DNA from: Actinomadura rupiterrae
GTDB lineage: Bacteria > Actinomycetota > Actinomycetes > Streptosporangiales > Streptosporangiaceae
Reading direction: 5' to 3'
DNA: 64,000 nt
NCBI RefSeq assembly: GCF_024172125.1
Contig: NZ_JAMZEA010000003.1
Location: forward strand, 620,001 to 684,000
Of this stretch, positions 44,284 to 52,760 are shown in pieces. Each line of letters begins with the position of its first letter. Within the stretch, counting starts at the first letter, position 1. The notes beneath the pieces were generated by a model. It was not told where the DNA came from, ran no database searches, and was given only the letters and a program-made list of their open reading frames with translations. A program made the position numbers and the translations under genes.

Positions 44284-45921
44284 CACGTCGAGGTGGGACA
44301 TGTCAGCCATACGCTGCCGGATGGGCGCGTATTGCTGGAAGACGTGTCGTTCAGGGTCGGAGACGGCATCACGGCGGCGCTCGTCGGGCCGAACGGGGCC
44401 GGGAAGACGACGCTGCTGCGGACGATCGCCGGTGACCTGACCCCGCAGGAGGGCTCCGTCGCGCACAGCGGCGGGCTCGGCGTGATGCGGCAGTTCGTGG
44501 GGAACGTCCGGGACGGCTCGTCCGTCCAGGACCTCCTGCTCACGACCGCCCCGCAGCGCCTGCGGGACGCGGCCGGCCGGCTGGAGGCCGCCGAGCTCGC
44601 GATGATCGAGCAGGACGACGAGCCGGCCCAGATGCGGTACGCCGAGGCGCTGACCGGCTGGGGCGACGCGGGCGGCTACGAGGCCGAGGTGCTGTGGGAC
44701 TCCTGCACCACCGCCGCGCTCGGCGTCCCCTTCGACCGCTGCCGGTACCGGGACGTCTCGACGCTTTCGGGCGGGGAGCAGAAGCGGCTCGTCCTGGAGG
44801 CGCTGCTGCGCGGCCCGGACGAGGTGCTCCTGCTGGACGAGCCGGACAACTACCTCGACGTTCCCGGCAAGCGGTGGCTGGAGGAGCGGCTGCGCGAGAC
44901 GTCCAAGACGGTGCTGCTCGTCTCGCACGACCGCGAGCTGCTCGACCGGGCGGCCGACCGGATCGTGACCGTGGAGTCCGGGACGGTCTGGATCCACGGC
45001 GGGCGGTTCGCGACGTACGCGCAGGCGCGCCGGGACCGGATCGAGCGGCTGGAGGAGCTGCGCCGCCGCTGGGACGAGGAGCACGCCAAGCTCAAGCAGC
45101 TCGTCCTGATGCTGAAGGCCAAGGCGACGTACAACGACGGCCTCGCGTCGCGGTACCAGGCGGCGCAGACGCGGCTGCGGAAGTTCGAGGAGGCCGGGCC
45201 GCCGGAGGTGCCGCCGAAGGACCAGAGCCTGAAGATGCGGCTGCGCGGCGGACGCACCGGCAAGCGGGCCGTGATCTGCGAGGACCTGGAGCTGACCGGG
45301 CTGATGCGGCCGTTCGCGGCCGAGTTCTGGTACGGCGAGCGGATCGCGGTCCTCGGATCGAACGGATCGGGCAAGTCGCACTTCCTGCGGCTGCTCGCGC
45401 ATGTCGCGGAGGTGCTGCCGCGCGGTGCGACGCCGGTCGAGCCGGTGGCGCACACGGGCGTCGCACGCCTCGGCGCGCGCGTGGTGCCGGGACTGTTCGC
45501 GCAGACGCACGCCCGTCCCGACCTGGCCAGGCGGACGCCCTGCGAGATCGTCATGACCGAGCACGCGCGGCTGCGGAACGACGCGATGAACGCGCTCGCC
45601 CGGTACGAGCTGCAGTTCTGCGCGGAGCAGCCGTTCGAGACGCTGTCGGGCGGGCAGCAGGCGCGGTTGCAGATCCTCCTGCTGGAGCTGGGCGGCGCGA
45701 CGCTGCTCCTGCTGGACGAGCCGACCGACAACCTCGACCTCGCCAGCGCCGAGGCGCTGCAGGAGGGCCTGGAGTCGTACGAGGGCACGGTCGTCGCGGT
45801 GACGCACGACCGGTGGTTCGCGCGGTCCTTCGACCGGTACCTGGTGTTCCGCTCGGACGGCTCGGTGGCCGAGTCCCCGGAGCCGGTCTGGGACGAGCGC
45901 CGCGTCGTCCGCGCCCGCTGA
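44278..45921 (+). CDS. ABC-F family ATPase (ribosome-associated)
   Basis: A 547-residue soluble protein with two nucleotide-binding domains and no membrane segments. Domain 1: Walker A GPNGAGKTT, signature LSGGEQKR, Walker B VLLLDEPDNYLD. An interdomain linker rich in Arg/Lys/Glu follows (ARRDRIERLEELRRRWDEEHAKLKQ). Domain 2: GSNGSGKSH, LSGGQQAR, LLLLDEPTDNLD. ABC-F proteins bind the ribosomal E site; some protect against antibiotics, others aid translation. The MGHVEVGHVSHTLPDGRVLL start is typical of a widespread actinomycete subgroup. Its start codon lies inside a strong hairpin, which fits regulated expression. It may be co-transcribed with the bacterial-type proS. A resistance role is possible but not shown. 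Confidence 0.92.
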   Translation: MGHVEVGHVSHTLPDGRVLLEDVSFRVGDGITAALVGPNGAGKTTLLRTIAGDLTPQEGSVAHSGGLGVMRQFVGNVRDGSSVQDLLLTTAPQRLRDAAGRLEAAELAMIEQDDEPAQMRYAEALTGWGDAGGYEAEVLWDSCTTAALGVPFDRCRYRDVSTLSGGEQKRLVLEALLRGPDEVLLLDEPDNYLDVPGKRWLEERLRETSKTVLLVSHDRELLDRAADRIVTVESGTVWIHGGRFATYAQARRDRIERLEELRRRWDEEHAKLKQLVLMLKAKATYNDGLASRYQAAQTRLRKFEEAGPPEVPPKDQSLKMRLRGGRTGKRAVICEDLELTGLMRPFAAEFWYGERIAVLGSNGSGKSHFLRLLAHVAEVLPRGATPVEPVAHTGVARLGARVVPGLFAQTHARPDLARRTPCEIVMTEHARLRNDAMNALARYELQFCAEQPFETLSGGQQARLQILLLELGGATLLLLDEPTDNLDLASAEALQEGLESYEGTVVAVTHDRWFARSFDRYLVFRSDGSVAESPEPVWDERRVVRAR

Positions 45922-45926
45922 ACCCC

Positions 45927-45996
45927 CGTTCCGAGCCTTCCGGGCGGCCGTTCCGCGGCCTTCCGGGTACCCGTTCCGCGCGCCTTCCGGATACCC
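45927..45996. repeat. Three 22-23-bp tandem repeats after the ABC-F gene
   Basis: CGTTCCGNG-CCTTCCGG-NRCC units start at 45927, 45949 and 45972; a fragment follows at 46005. They are small and noncoding. Confidence 0.6.
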
Positions 45997-46049
45997 GGAC
46001 GCATCGTTCGGGTACGCAGAGCACTGTCCGGTCTCTATATGGTGCTTCG

Positions 46050-46961
46050 GTGCGGGTTGTGGTGACAGGGGCGGCCGGGTTCATCGGGAGCCGCGTGGCG
46101 GAGGCGGCGGCGGAGGCCGGGCACGACGTGCTGGCCGTGGACGCCCCCGACCGCGCGCTCGCGCCCGGGACCGCCCGCCGCACCTGGGACGCGCTCCCCC
46201 TGGACAAGCGCGAACTCGACCTCGCGACGGCCGACCTCACCCCGCTGACCTCGGCGGACGTGGTCGTCCACCTCGCCGGACGGCCCGGGATCAGGTCGTC
46301 CTGGGGCGCCGAGGACGACATCCACCGGGACAACGTCGTCGCGACCCGGCGCGTCCTGGACGCCGCCCGGAACCGGATCGTCGTGGCGTCCAGCTCGTCG
46401 GTCTACGGCTCGGCGGGACGGGACCGCCCGACCCGCGAGGACGACCCGCTCGCGCCCGCCAGCCCGTACGCGGTGAGCAAGGCGGCGGTCGAGCGGCTGG
46501 CCCGGCGGCGGCCGGATGCGGTCATCCTCCGCTACTTCTCCGTCTACGGCCCCGGCCAGCGCCCGGACATGGCGTTCCACCGGTTCGCCGAGGCCGCGCT
46601 CGCCGGGCGTCCGCTGCCGGTGTTCGGCGACGGCCGCAAGGCCCGCTCGTTCACGCACGTGGACGACGTGGTGGCCGCGACGCTCGCCGCGATGACGGCC
46701 GAGACGCCCGCCGGAGCGGCGATCAACGTCGGGCATCCGGAGCCGGTGACCGTGCGGGCGGCGATCGCGCTGCTCGGCCGGATCCTGGACGTCCGGCCGG
46801 AGATCGAGAGCACCGCGCCGGTCGCCGGGGACGCCGACCGCACCTGGGCCGACCCGTCCCTCGCGCGCGAGCTGCTCGGCTGGACGCCCCGGATCGCCCT
46901 CGCGGACGGCCTCGCCGACCAGATCGCCTGGCACCGCGCCAACGCCCTGGCGGCCGCATGA
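46050..46961 (+). CDS. NAD-dependent nucleotide-sugar epimerase/dehydratase (extended SDR)
   Basis: A 303-residue SDR enzyme from GTG 46050. The Rossmann motif VTGAAGFIGSRVAE begins at residue 5. The catalytic Ser in VASSSSVYG and the YxxxK motif (SPYAVSKAAVE) are present, with FSVYGPGQRPDMAFHRF, SFTHVDDVVAAT and INVGHPEPVTV typical of GalE-like UDP-sugar epimerases. The N-terminal nucleotide loop (VDAPDRALAPGTARR) suggests NAD. No ribosome site is visible: CTATAT at 46035-46040 would place the transcript start at or next to the GTG, so translation may be leaderless. It is the first gene of a co-directional glycan cluster reaching to 51.4 kb and overlaps the next gene by four bases. Confidence 0.9.
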   Translation: MRVVVTGAAGFIGSRVAEAAAEAGHDVLAVDAPDRALAPGTARRTWDALPLDKRELDLATADLTPLTSADVVVHLAGRPGIRSSWGAEDDIHRDNVVATRRVLDAARNRIVVASSSSVYGSAGRDRPTREDDPLAPASPYAVSKAAVERLARRRPDAVILRYFSVYGPGQRPDMAFHRFAEAALAGRPLPVFGDGRKARSFTHVDDVVAATLAAMTAETPAGAAINVGHPEPVTVRAAIALLGRILDVRPEIESTAPVAGDADRTWADPSLARELLGWTPRIALADGLADQIAWHRANALAAA

Positions 46962-48253
46962 CGGACCGGCGCCCCGACACCCTCCAGCCTCCGTACGCCA
47001 CCGGGCATCGGGCGGCGTACTTCGCGTTCGACCTCTTCCCGTCCACGAAGGGCGCGGCCGTCCACATCGCGCAGATGGCGGACGAGCTGTTCGCGCGCTT
47101 CGGCGGTGGCCTGCTCGGCGTGACCGGCGGCGGGCGGCTGCCGCGCCGGCAGGTCGAGGACGGCCGGGAGATCGTCCGGTTCGACGACGCCGTGCCGAAC
47201 CTGCTCGGCCGCTTCGAGGCGTTCTCGTCCTGGGTGGCCGGGCACGTTGCCGAGCACGCCGGGACGCTGGAGCTGTGCCACGTCCGCGACCCGTGGGGCG
47301 CGCTGCCCGTCGTGGACGCCCCGGGCCGCCGCTACCAGGTGGTCTACGAGGTGAACGGGCTGCCGTCGATCGAGCTGCGGCACACCCGGCCGGGCCTCCC
47401 GGAGCGGACGCTCGCCAAGATCCGCGAGCTGGAGCGGCACTGCCTGCACGCCGCGGACGCGATCATCGTGCCGTCGCGGGTGAACGCCGAGGCCGTCCGC
47501 GGCTACGGCGTCCCGGACGGGAAGGTCACGGTCGTCCCGAACGGCGCGGACGTCCCCGACCCCCGTCCAAGGCCGGACGACGCGCCCGACCGGTACATCA
47601 TCTACGTCGGAGCGCTCCAGCCCTGGCAGGGCCTGGACGTCCTGATGCGCGCGTTCGCACGCCTCGCCGACCTGCCGGACCTGCGGCTCGTGGTCTGCTC
47701 GTCCGTCCAGGCGCGGCGCGCGAAGCCGCTGCGGCGGCTGGCCCGGCACCTGGGCGTCGAGGACCGCGTCGAGTGGCGGTTCACCGTCCCGCACGCGCAG
47801 GTCGCGGCCTGGCTCCAGCACGCGGAGCTGTCGGTCGCGCCGCTCACCGCCTGCGCCCGGAACCTCGACCAGGGCTGCGCGCCGCTGAAGGTGCTGGAGT
47901 CGATGGCGGCCGGGACCCCGGTCGTCGCGTCCGACCTGCCGGTGGTGCGCGAGCTGATGGCCGACCGGGAGCACGGACGGCTCGTCCCGGCGGACCGTCC
48001 GGCCGAGCTGGCGCGTGCCGTCCGGGTGCTGCTGGAGTACCCCGACACCGCGCGCGACATGGGCGCGCGCGCACGAGAGCACGTCGCGAGCACGCTGACC
48101 TGGGACGCCTCGCGCGCCCGGCTGGCCGAGGTCTACCGTACGCTGGCCGCGCACCCTGCAGTTCCCACGCGCCCAATGGTCCCTACGGTTTCCGCCGGAA
48201 CCGCGGATTCCGCTCGACCCACGTTGTCCGCTCGACCCGTCGATCGGTGGTGA
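46958..48253 (+). CDS. Family 4-like glycosyltransferase
   Basis: A 431-residue GT-B enzyme whose ATG overlaps the epimerase stop (ATGA). It has the N-terminal acceptor domain (AAYFAFDLFPSTKGAAVHIAQMADELF), the hinge VTVVPNGADVP, then IIYVGALQPWQGLDVLMRAFARLADLPDLRLVV and the donor-binding SVAPLTACARNLDQGCAPLKVLESMAAGTPVVASDLPVVREL, with the EX7E-like E in KVLESMAAG. The last 30 residues are a low-complexity tail. It probably adds a sugar prepared by the upstream epimerase to a cell-surface glycan. Donor and acceptor are not predictable. Confidence 0.92.
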   Translation: MTDRRPDTLQPPYATGHRAAYFAFDLFPSTKGAAVHIAQMADELFARFGGGLLGVTGGGRLPRRQVEDGREIVRFDDAVPNLLGRFEAFSSWVAGHVAEHAGTLELCHVRDPWGALPVVDAPGRRYQVVYEVNGLPSIELRHTRPGLPERTLAKIRELERHCLHAADAIIVPSRVNAEAVRGYGVPDGKVTVVPNGADVPDPRPRPDDAPDRYIIYVGALQPWQGLDVLMRAFARLADLPDLRLVVCSSVQARRAKPLRRLARHLGVEDRVEWRFTVPHAQVAAWLQHAELSVAPLTACARNLDQGCAPLKVLESMAAGTPVVASDLPVVRELMADREHGRLVPADRPAELARAVRVLLEYPDTARDMGARAREHVASTLTWDASRARLAEVYRTLAAHPAVPTRPMVPTVSAGTADSARPTLSARPVDRW

Positions 48254-48256
48254 CGC

Positions 48257-49003
48257 ATGTTCTGGCGTAAGCAGCGCCGGGCGTTCGAAAGCCTGCACCC
48301 CCTGCACCGGCAGCTCGTCGAGGAGCACAGGTTCTCGGCGACGCTGCCCGCCGCGGAGTGGTCGGCGCTGGTGGCGAGCCTCGCCTCGCACGAGGGGACG
48401 ATCACCCGCCGGAGGTGGCGGCTGCCGCGGCATGCGCCGTCGGTGCTCGTGCCGATGATCCGAATCCTCCAGGAGGACATGGAGCCGGGCGGGGCGCTCG
48501 GCGTCAGCACGGACCTGCGCGGCCCGAACGTGCCGGAGAAGCGCGGGCCGTCGCGGCAGCTGAACGTCCGGTACCCGGTCCGGCGCGGGTCCGAGACGCT
48601 CAAGGTCGACCCGTGGCTGCTGCTCCGCGCCGAGCTGCGCGACGGCAGCGTGCTGGACGTCGCGGTGGTCGAGCGGGTGCGGGAGCGGCGGTTCACCAAG
48701 ACCAGCCGCAGCGGCAAGACCAAGCACAAGTCGAAGACGAAGACGGTCCGGGTCGTGCAGGCCACGCGGCGGCTGCCGAAGGGCATGGCCGTCAGGCAGC
48801 CCGCGCAGCCCCCGCCGCCGTGGCTGGCCGTCCGCGTCCAGCAGAAGGAGAACGGCCGTGCGGTGCTGCGCGCGTCGGCGAAGCTGCACCCGGTCGCGGA
48901 TGTCCAGACGCCCGGGCAGATCCTGACCGTTACGGGCGAGCTGTTCCGCTGGACGCCCGCCGCGTCCGCCCCGTCCGCGGCGTCCCCGAGGAGGACCCGT
49001 TGA
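48257..49003 (+). CDS. Hypothetical protein embedded in the glycan cluster
   Basis: A 248-residue soluble protein starting three bases after the glycosyltransferase stop, so it is clearly in the same operon. It begins FWRKQRRAFESLHPLHRQLVEEHRFSATLPAAEW and has repeated basic stretches, including RFTKTSRSGKTKHKSKTKTVR. The second half looks beta-rich (WLAVRVQQKENGRAVLRASAKLH). I do not recognise a family. The TGA overlaps the TTG of the following gene. The basic patch could bind nucleic acid or an anionic polymer. Confidence 0.75.
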   Translation: MFWRKQRRAFESLHPLHRQLVEEHRFSATLPAAEWSALVASLASHEGTITRRRWRLPRHAPSVLVPMIRILQEDMEPGGALGVSTDLRGPNVPEKRGPSRQLNVRYPVRRGSETLKVDPWLLLRAELRDGSVLDVAVVERVRERRFTKTSRSGKTKHKSKTKTVRVVQATRRLPKGMAVRQPAQPPPPWLAVRVQQKENGRAVLRASAKLHPVADVQTPGQILTVTGELFRWTPAASAPSAASPRRTR

Positions 49004-49458
49004 ACATGCCGCCGATGCCGCCGCAGGGCGGCCCGGTTCCCGGCCCGGTCGCCTGCTCGGTGCTGACCGGGTTCTTCGTGCTGCGCCGCTGCGACCGGTA
49101 CGCGGCCGGGCCGTGCGTCCGGTGCGGCCGACCCGCCTGCGGGCACCACCTCGGCCCGGACGGCCACTGCCCCGAATGCTCGGGCTACGGGAGCCGGAAC
49201 CCCTACGACCGGAGCTGGACGCACGGCTACCGCCGCAGCCACTACCACCACACCACGACCGTCTACGGGAACGATGGCTGGTACTCGTCCTTCGACCAGT
49301 ACGACCGCGACTCGTTCGAGTCGAGCGGTTCGGGCGGCGACGGCGGCGCGGGCGAGTGGGCGGCGGCGTCCGGCGACTTCGGCGGGGACGACTGGGACGG
49401 CTCGGACAGCGGCTCGGACGACTGGGACTCCGGCGGCGACGGGCTCGTGGACAGCTGA
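49000..49458 (+). CDS. Small zinc-ribbon-like protein with acidic Gly/Ser/Asp tail
   Basis: A 152-residue protein. TTG 49000 overlaps the upstream stop (TTGA) and has GAGGAGG five bases upstream; ATG 49006 is also possible. After a hydrophobic ACSVLTGFFVLRRC segment it has CxxC...H...CxxC (C-V-R-C-G-R-P-A-C-G-H-H, H-C-P-E-C-S-G), likely one or two zinc sites. A His/Tyr-rich middle (HGYRRSHYHHTTTVYG) follows, and the end is extremely acidic and Ser/Gly-rich (DDWDGSDSGSDDWDSGGDG). The family is not recognised. Position and coupling tie it to the glycosyltransferase operon. Confidence 0.75.
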   Translation: MNMPPMPPQGGPVPGPVACSVLTGFFVLRRCDRYAAGPCVRCGRPACGHHLGPDGHCPECSGYGSRNPYDRSWTHGYRRSHYHHTTTVYGNDGWYSSFDQYDRDSFESSGSGGDGGAGEWAAASGDFGGDDWDGSDSGSDDWDSGGDGLVDS

Positions 49459-50615
49459 TGCCCCAGCCGCCGATCTCCCAGCCGCCGACAGCTCAGCCGC
49501 CGCCAGTTCAGCCGCCGGGGCACCGGGTGCTGTGGCTCACCGAGCACTACCCGCCGAGCAAGGGCGGGATGTCGGAGTCGTGCGACCGGATCGTGCGCGG
49601 CCTCCGGGCCGCCGGGGCGGAGATCGACCTCGTCCACCTCAGCCGCCGCGACCTGCCGTGGGACCTGCGGCGCGAGGTCGGCGGGCGGCGGGTCACCGCG
49701 CCGCTCGGCGCCGACCCCGAGCACGCGCTGCGCCGCCTCTGGACGCAGCTGACCGCCGCGCGCATGACGGACTACACGCACGTCGCCGCGTTCGGCGGGG
49801 TGTTCGCGACGCTCGCCGCACCCGTCCTGTCCGCGCTGCTGGACGCCCCGCTGATCACGCTGCTGCGGGGCAACGACATCGACGTGGGCGTGTTCTCGAT
49901 GCGGCGGCGCGGGACGCTGACCGATGCGCTGCGCGCGTCCGCCCGCGTCTGCGTCGTCGCGCGGTCGCACATCCCGCTCGTCCATGCCCTCGCGCCCGGC
50001 GCGGACGTGGCGTTCGTGGCGAACAGCGTGGACACCTCGTCCTGGGAGCTGCTGCCGTCCGAGCGGCGCCGCGCGGACCAGTGGCGGGCCGCGAACGTCG
50101 CGGACGGCCTCCGCACGCTCGGCGTGGTCGGGCAGCTCAAGGCCAAGAAAGGCGTGGACTTCCTTCTCGACGCGCTCCCGCCGGACGCCTTCCACCTCGT
50201 CCTCGCCGGTGAGGTGGACGAGGCCGTGACCGCGCGGCTCGGCCGGTTCGCGCACTCGGTGCTGCCGTTCCAGGAGCGCTACGACCTGCCGTCGGTCTAC
50301 GCCGCGTGCGATCTGGTGGCGCTGCCGTCCTTCTACGACGGGATGCCGAACGTGGCGCTGGAGGCCGCCGCGCTGGGCGTCCCGCTGCTGTGCTCGGACG
50401 CGGGCGGCCTCGCCGACGTCGCGGACGACGCGATCGGCTTCACCTTCGCGGCGGGCGACGCCGGCGGCTGCCGCGACGCGGTCCGGCGGGCGGTCGCCGC
50501 CTCGGGCGCCGAGCTGGCCAAGCTCGGCGCGGCCGGGGCCGAGCGCATCCGCCGCGACTTCACCCCGGCCGCCGAGACCGCGGGCTACCTCCGCGTCCTG
50601 GACGGGACGGGATGA
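49458..50615 (+). CDS. Family 4-like glycosyltransferase with Pro/Gln N-terminal repeats
   Basis: A 385-residue GT-B enzyme; ATG 49458 overlaps the preceding TGA (TGATG). The first 20 residues are QPP-repeat sequence, followed by RVLWLTEHYPPSKGGMSESCDRIVRGL, ITLLRGNDIDVGVFS, VAFVANSVDTSSW, TLGVVGQLKAKKGVDFLLDAL and the donor motif DLVALPSFYDGMPNVALEAAALGVPLLCSDAGGLADV. This is a retaining GT4-type pattern. Its stop overlaps the ATG of a seven-codon mini-ORF, which in turn overlaps the start of the next gene. Confidence 0.92.
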   Translation: MPQPPISQPPTAQPPPVQPPGHRVLWLTEHYPPSKGGMSESCDRIVRGLRAAGAEIDLVHLSRRDLPWDLRREVGGRRVTAPLGADPEHALRRLWTQLTAARMTDYTHVAAFGGVFATLAAPVLSALLDAPLITLLRGNDIDVGVFSMRRRGTLTDALRASARVCVVARSHIPLVHALAPGADVAFVANSVDTSSWELLPSERRRADQWRAANVADGLRTLGVVGQLKAKKGVDFLLDALPPDAFHLVLAGEVDEAVTARLGRFAHSVLPFQERYDLPSVYAACDLVALPSFYDGMPNVALEAAALGVPLLCSDAGGLADVADDAIGFTFAAGDAGGCRDAVRRAVAASGAELAKLGAAGAERIRRDFTPAAETAGYLRVLDGTG

Positions 50616-50635
50616 GCGGGGCCGGAGAACGGTGA
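50612..50635 (+). other. Seven-codon mini-ORF bridging two genes
   Basis: ATG 50612 overlaps the stop of the glycosyltransferase (ATGA); after MSGAGER its TGA overlaps the GTG start of the next gene (GTGA). It contains the GGAG ribosome site of that gene. It may carry ribosomes across the gap and couple translation of the two enzymes; a chance occurrence is possible. Confidence 0.4.
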
Positions 50636-51420
50636 TCGCCTGCTACGCGCACGGCGCGGGGCTCGGGCATCTCACCCGGGTCCGCGCGGCGCTGCGCGCG
50701 CTCGGCCGCGAGGACGAGCCGGTCACGATCGTCTCCGACTCGCCGTTCATGCAGCGCGTCCTGCCCGGCTGGGACGTCGCGGCGTCGCTGGCCGACGTGC
50801 GCGCGGACGAGGTGTGGGTCGACGCCTTCCCCGCCGGGATCGACGGCGAGCTGGAGATCCCGAGCGGGCAGCATGTCGTCCACCTCGCGAGGCTTCTGCG
50901 CTGGCCCGTCTACGAAGCGCTGCTGCCGGCCAAGCGCCCCAGATTCGACATCACCTACATATGCGAGCCCCTCGCGCCCGCGCACGAGGCGTTCCTACGC
51001 GAGGTGTCGGACGAGGTGAAACCGCTCGAACTGGTAGACCCGCCCGCGGCTCCGCACGACATCGAGATCGACGGGTGGCTGATCGTCCACTCGGGCCCGG
51101 ACGACGAGATCCGCGAGCTGGTCGCCTACGCCACCGACATCGCGGCGGCCGAGGGCCTGAGCCCCGATTTCACGCTCGTCGCGCCAAGACTCCCGGACGG
51201 CCTGCCCGTCGAGGTCGTCCACCACGACGTGTACCCGGCGTGGCCGCTCGGCGCGCAGGCCGAGCGGATCGTCACGGCGGGCGGGTTCAACGCCGTGCGG
51301 CAGTTCGCGCCGTGGCGGGAACGGCACCGGATCATGCCGTTCCCGCGCCGCCTGGACGACCAGTTCGCGCGCGCCGCCCGCGTCCGGAACGAGACCCGGA
51401 TCAGAAGTACGCGCGCTTAG
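50632..51420 (+). CDS. Glycosyltransferase-like protein (GT28/MurG-like fold)
   Basis: A 262-residue protein from GTG 50632 (GGAG four bases upstream). It begins VIACYAHGAGLGHLTRVRAALRALG, the pattern of GT28/MGT-type enzymes that release or transfer sugars (G-x-G-H). It continues with SDSPFMQRVLPGW, DVDAFPAGIDGEL-like and a C-terminal RIVTAGGFNAVRQFAPW, which matches the nucleotide-binding GGxNS/T loop of the family. At 262 residues it is shorter than typical two-domain GT-B enzymes (about 350-400) and may be compact. It is the last gene of the cluster, ending in a 4-base convergent overlap with the serine hydrolase gene. Confidence 0.75.
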   Translation: MIACYAHGAGLGHLTRVRAALRALGREDEPVTIVSDSPFMQRVLPGWDVAASLADVRADEVWVDAFPAGIDGELEIPSGQHVVHLARLLRWPVYEALLPAKRPRFDITYICEPLAPAHEAFLREVSDEVKPLELVDPPAAPHDIEIDGWLIVHSGPDDEIRELVAYATDIAAAEGLSPDFTLVAPRLPDGLPVEVVHHDVYPAWPLGAQAERIVTAGGFNAVRQFAPWRERHRIMPFPRRLDDQFARAARVRNETRIRSTRA

Positions 51421-52691
51421 AAGTACTTCGGGTACAGGTCGCCGGTAGGCCACCTGGTGACGGCGTTGGCGGCCTTGTGCAGCGCGCCGTCGATGTCGCC
51501 GTAGGACGGCTGGTTGCCCTCCTGCCGCTGGTCGAACAGCACCGCCCAGGTCAGCCCGTCGAAGCGGCGGACGAGCAGCGTGCTCGTCCCGGCGAGGCTG
51601 CCGTCGTGCCAGGTGTTGCGGCCGCCGGTCACGGGACGGACCATCCAGCCGGTGCCGTAGTACCAGCCGTTGGAGTTGACCCCGGTCTCGGGCTTGGCGA
51701 ACGCGCGCGCGATCGACGCCGAGTTCAGCACGGACGTGCCGCCGTCGTAGATCTGCGCGAACCGGGTCAGGTCGACGGCGGTCGAGAGCCAGCCGCCGTG
51801 CGCGTCCATGTTCTCGATGTTGAACCCGCCGTACGGGAACGGGACCTGCTTGCCCGTGTTGTCGTAGACGGTCGTCCCCTTGTACGAGGAGTAGTAGGGG
51901 ACCTCGCCGGTGGCCTTGGACAGGCCGTGCGCGAGCTTCATCCGCTTGATGCCGCGCGGTCCGAGCACCTTCTGCTGGACGTAAGTGGAGTAGCTCTGCC
52001 CGGAGACCTTCTCGATGATGCGGCCGAGCAGCATGAAGCCGTAGTTGCTGTAGGCGTAGGTCGAGCCGGGCTTGTGGTCGAGCTTGCGGCCCGACTCCCA
52101 CTTCATGATGTCGGCGCGGCTGACGGGGAGCCTCTTGTGCAGCGCGCGGGCGATGTTCGCGTCCTGGAACATCGGGTCGGGCGAGATGTCGCGGTCCCAG
52201 CCGCCGAGGTGCTGGAGCAGCCGCAGGACGGTCACGTCCTTGAGCCGCGGGTCGGCGGTGGTCGGGAGCCTGAGCAGCGTCGCGACCTTGTCGGTCGGCT
52301 TGAGCCTGCCCTCCTGGATGAGCCGGAGGACGGCGGTCGCGGTGATCGGCTTGGACACGCTGGCGATCCGGAACAGCGAGGTCGGCTGCGTCTTGAGCGC
52401 CGCGTCCGAGCTCCACGTGTAGCCGCGCGCGAGCAGCAGCTTGCCCTTGCGGACGACGGCGAGCTGCCCGCAGGGGATGTTCCGCGCCTGCATGAAGCTC
52501 TTGACCGTGGAGTCGAAGCCGCCGAGGCCGGTCAGCGCCGACCCGGTCACCTTCCAGGTGCGGGTCGCAGCCACGGAGGACGCGTCGTGGGAGTCACCGC
52601 CCTCGCCGCACGCGGCCAGCAAGGCGGGGCCGCCCACACCGAGCGCCGCCAGCCTGCCGAAGTCCCTTCGCCTGAACGCCGGAGTTTCCAT
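51417..52691 (-). CDS. Tat-exported lipoprotein serine hydrolase (beta-lactamase/D-Ala-D-Ala carboxypeptidase family)
   Basis: A 424-residue protein from ATG 52691. The N-terminus R-R-R-D-F-G-R-L is a twin-arginine signal, followed by a lipobox LLAAC, so the protein should be folded in the cytoplasm, exported and lipid-anchored. All three penicillin-recognising motifs are present: S-V-S-K in LFRIASVSKPITATAVL, Y-S-N in YAYSNYGFMLLG and H-D-G in TWHDGSLAG. This contrasts with the window's first gene, which lacks the nucleophile. It probably trims peptidoglycan stem peptides or hydrolyses esters/amides. It follows the VanW gene by 69 bases on the same strand. Confidence 0.92.
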   Translation of the reverse strand: METPAFRRRDFGRLAALGVGGPALLAACGEGGDSHDASSVAATRTWKVTGSALTGLGGFDSTVKSFMQARNIPCGQLAVVRKGKLLLARGYTWSSDAALKTQPTSLFRIASVSKPITATAVLRLIQEGRLKPTDKVATLLRLPTTADPRLKDVTVLRLLQHLGGWDRDISPDPMFQDANIARALHKRLPVSRADIMKWESGRKLDHKPGSTYAYSNYGFMLLGRIIEKVSGQSYSTYVQQKVLGPRGIKRMKLAHGLSKATGEVPYYSSYKGTTVYDNTGKQVPFPYGGFNIENMDAHGGWLSTAVDLTRFAQIYDGGTSVLNSASIARAFAKPETGVNSNGWYYGTGWMVRPVTGGRNTWHDGSLAGTSTLLVRRFDGLTWAVLFDQRQEGNQPSYGDIDGALHKAANAVTRWPTGDLYPKYF

Positions 52692-52760
52692 GCTTCGCGA
52701 CCGTAGCGCACGTTGATCGCTTATGTCGGGTCGAATGGAGATCATCCGGCCGGGTTACGG

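Noticed and set aside
42541..45807. Minus-strand ORF of over 1000 codons opposite proS and the ABC-F gene
   Set aside because: It is an antisense shadow; both plus-strand genes have complete catalytic motifs.
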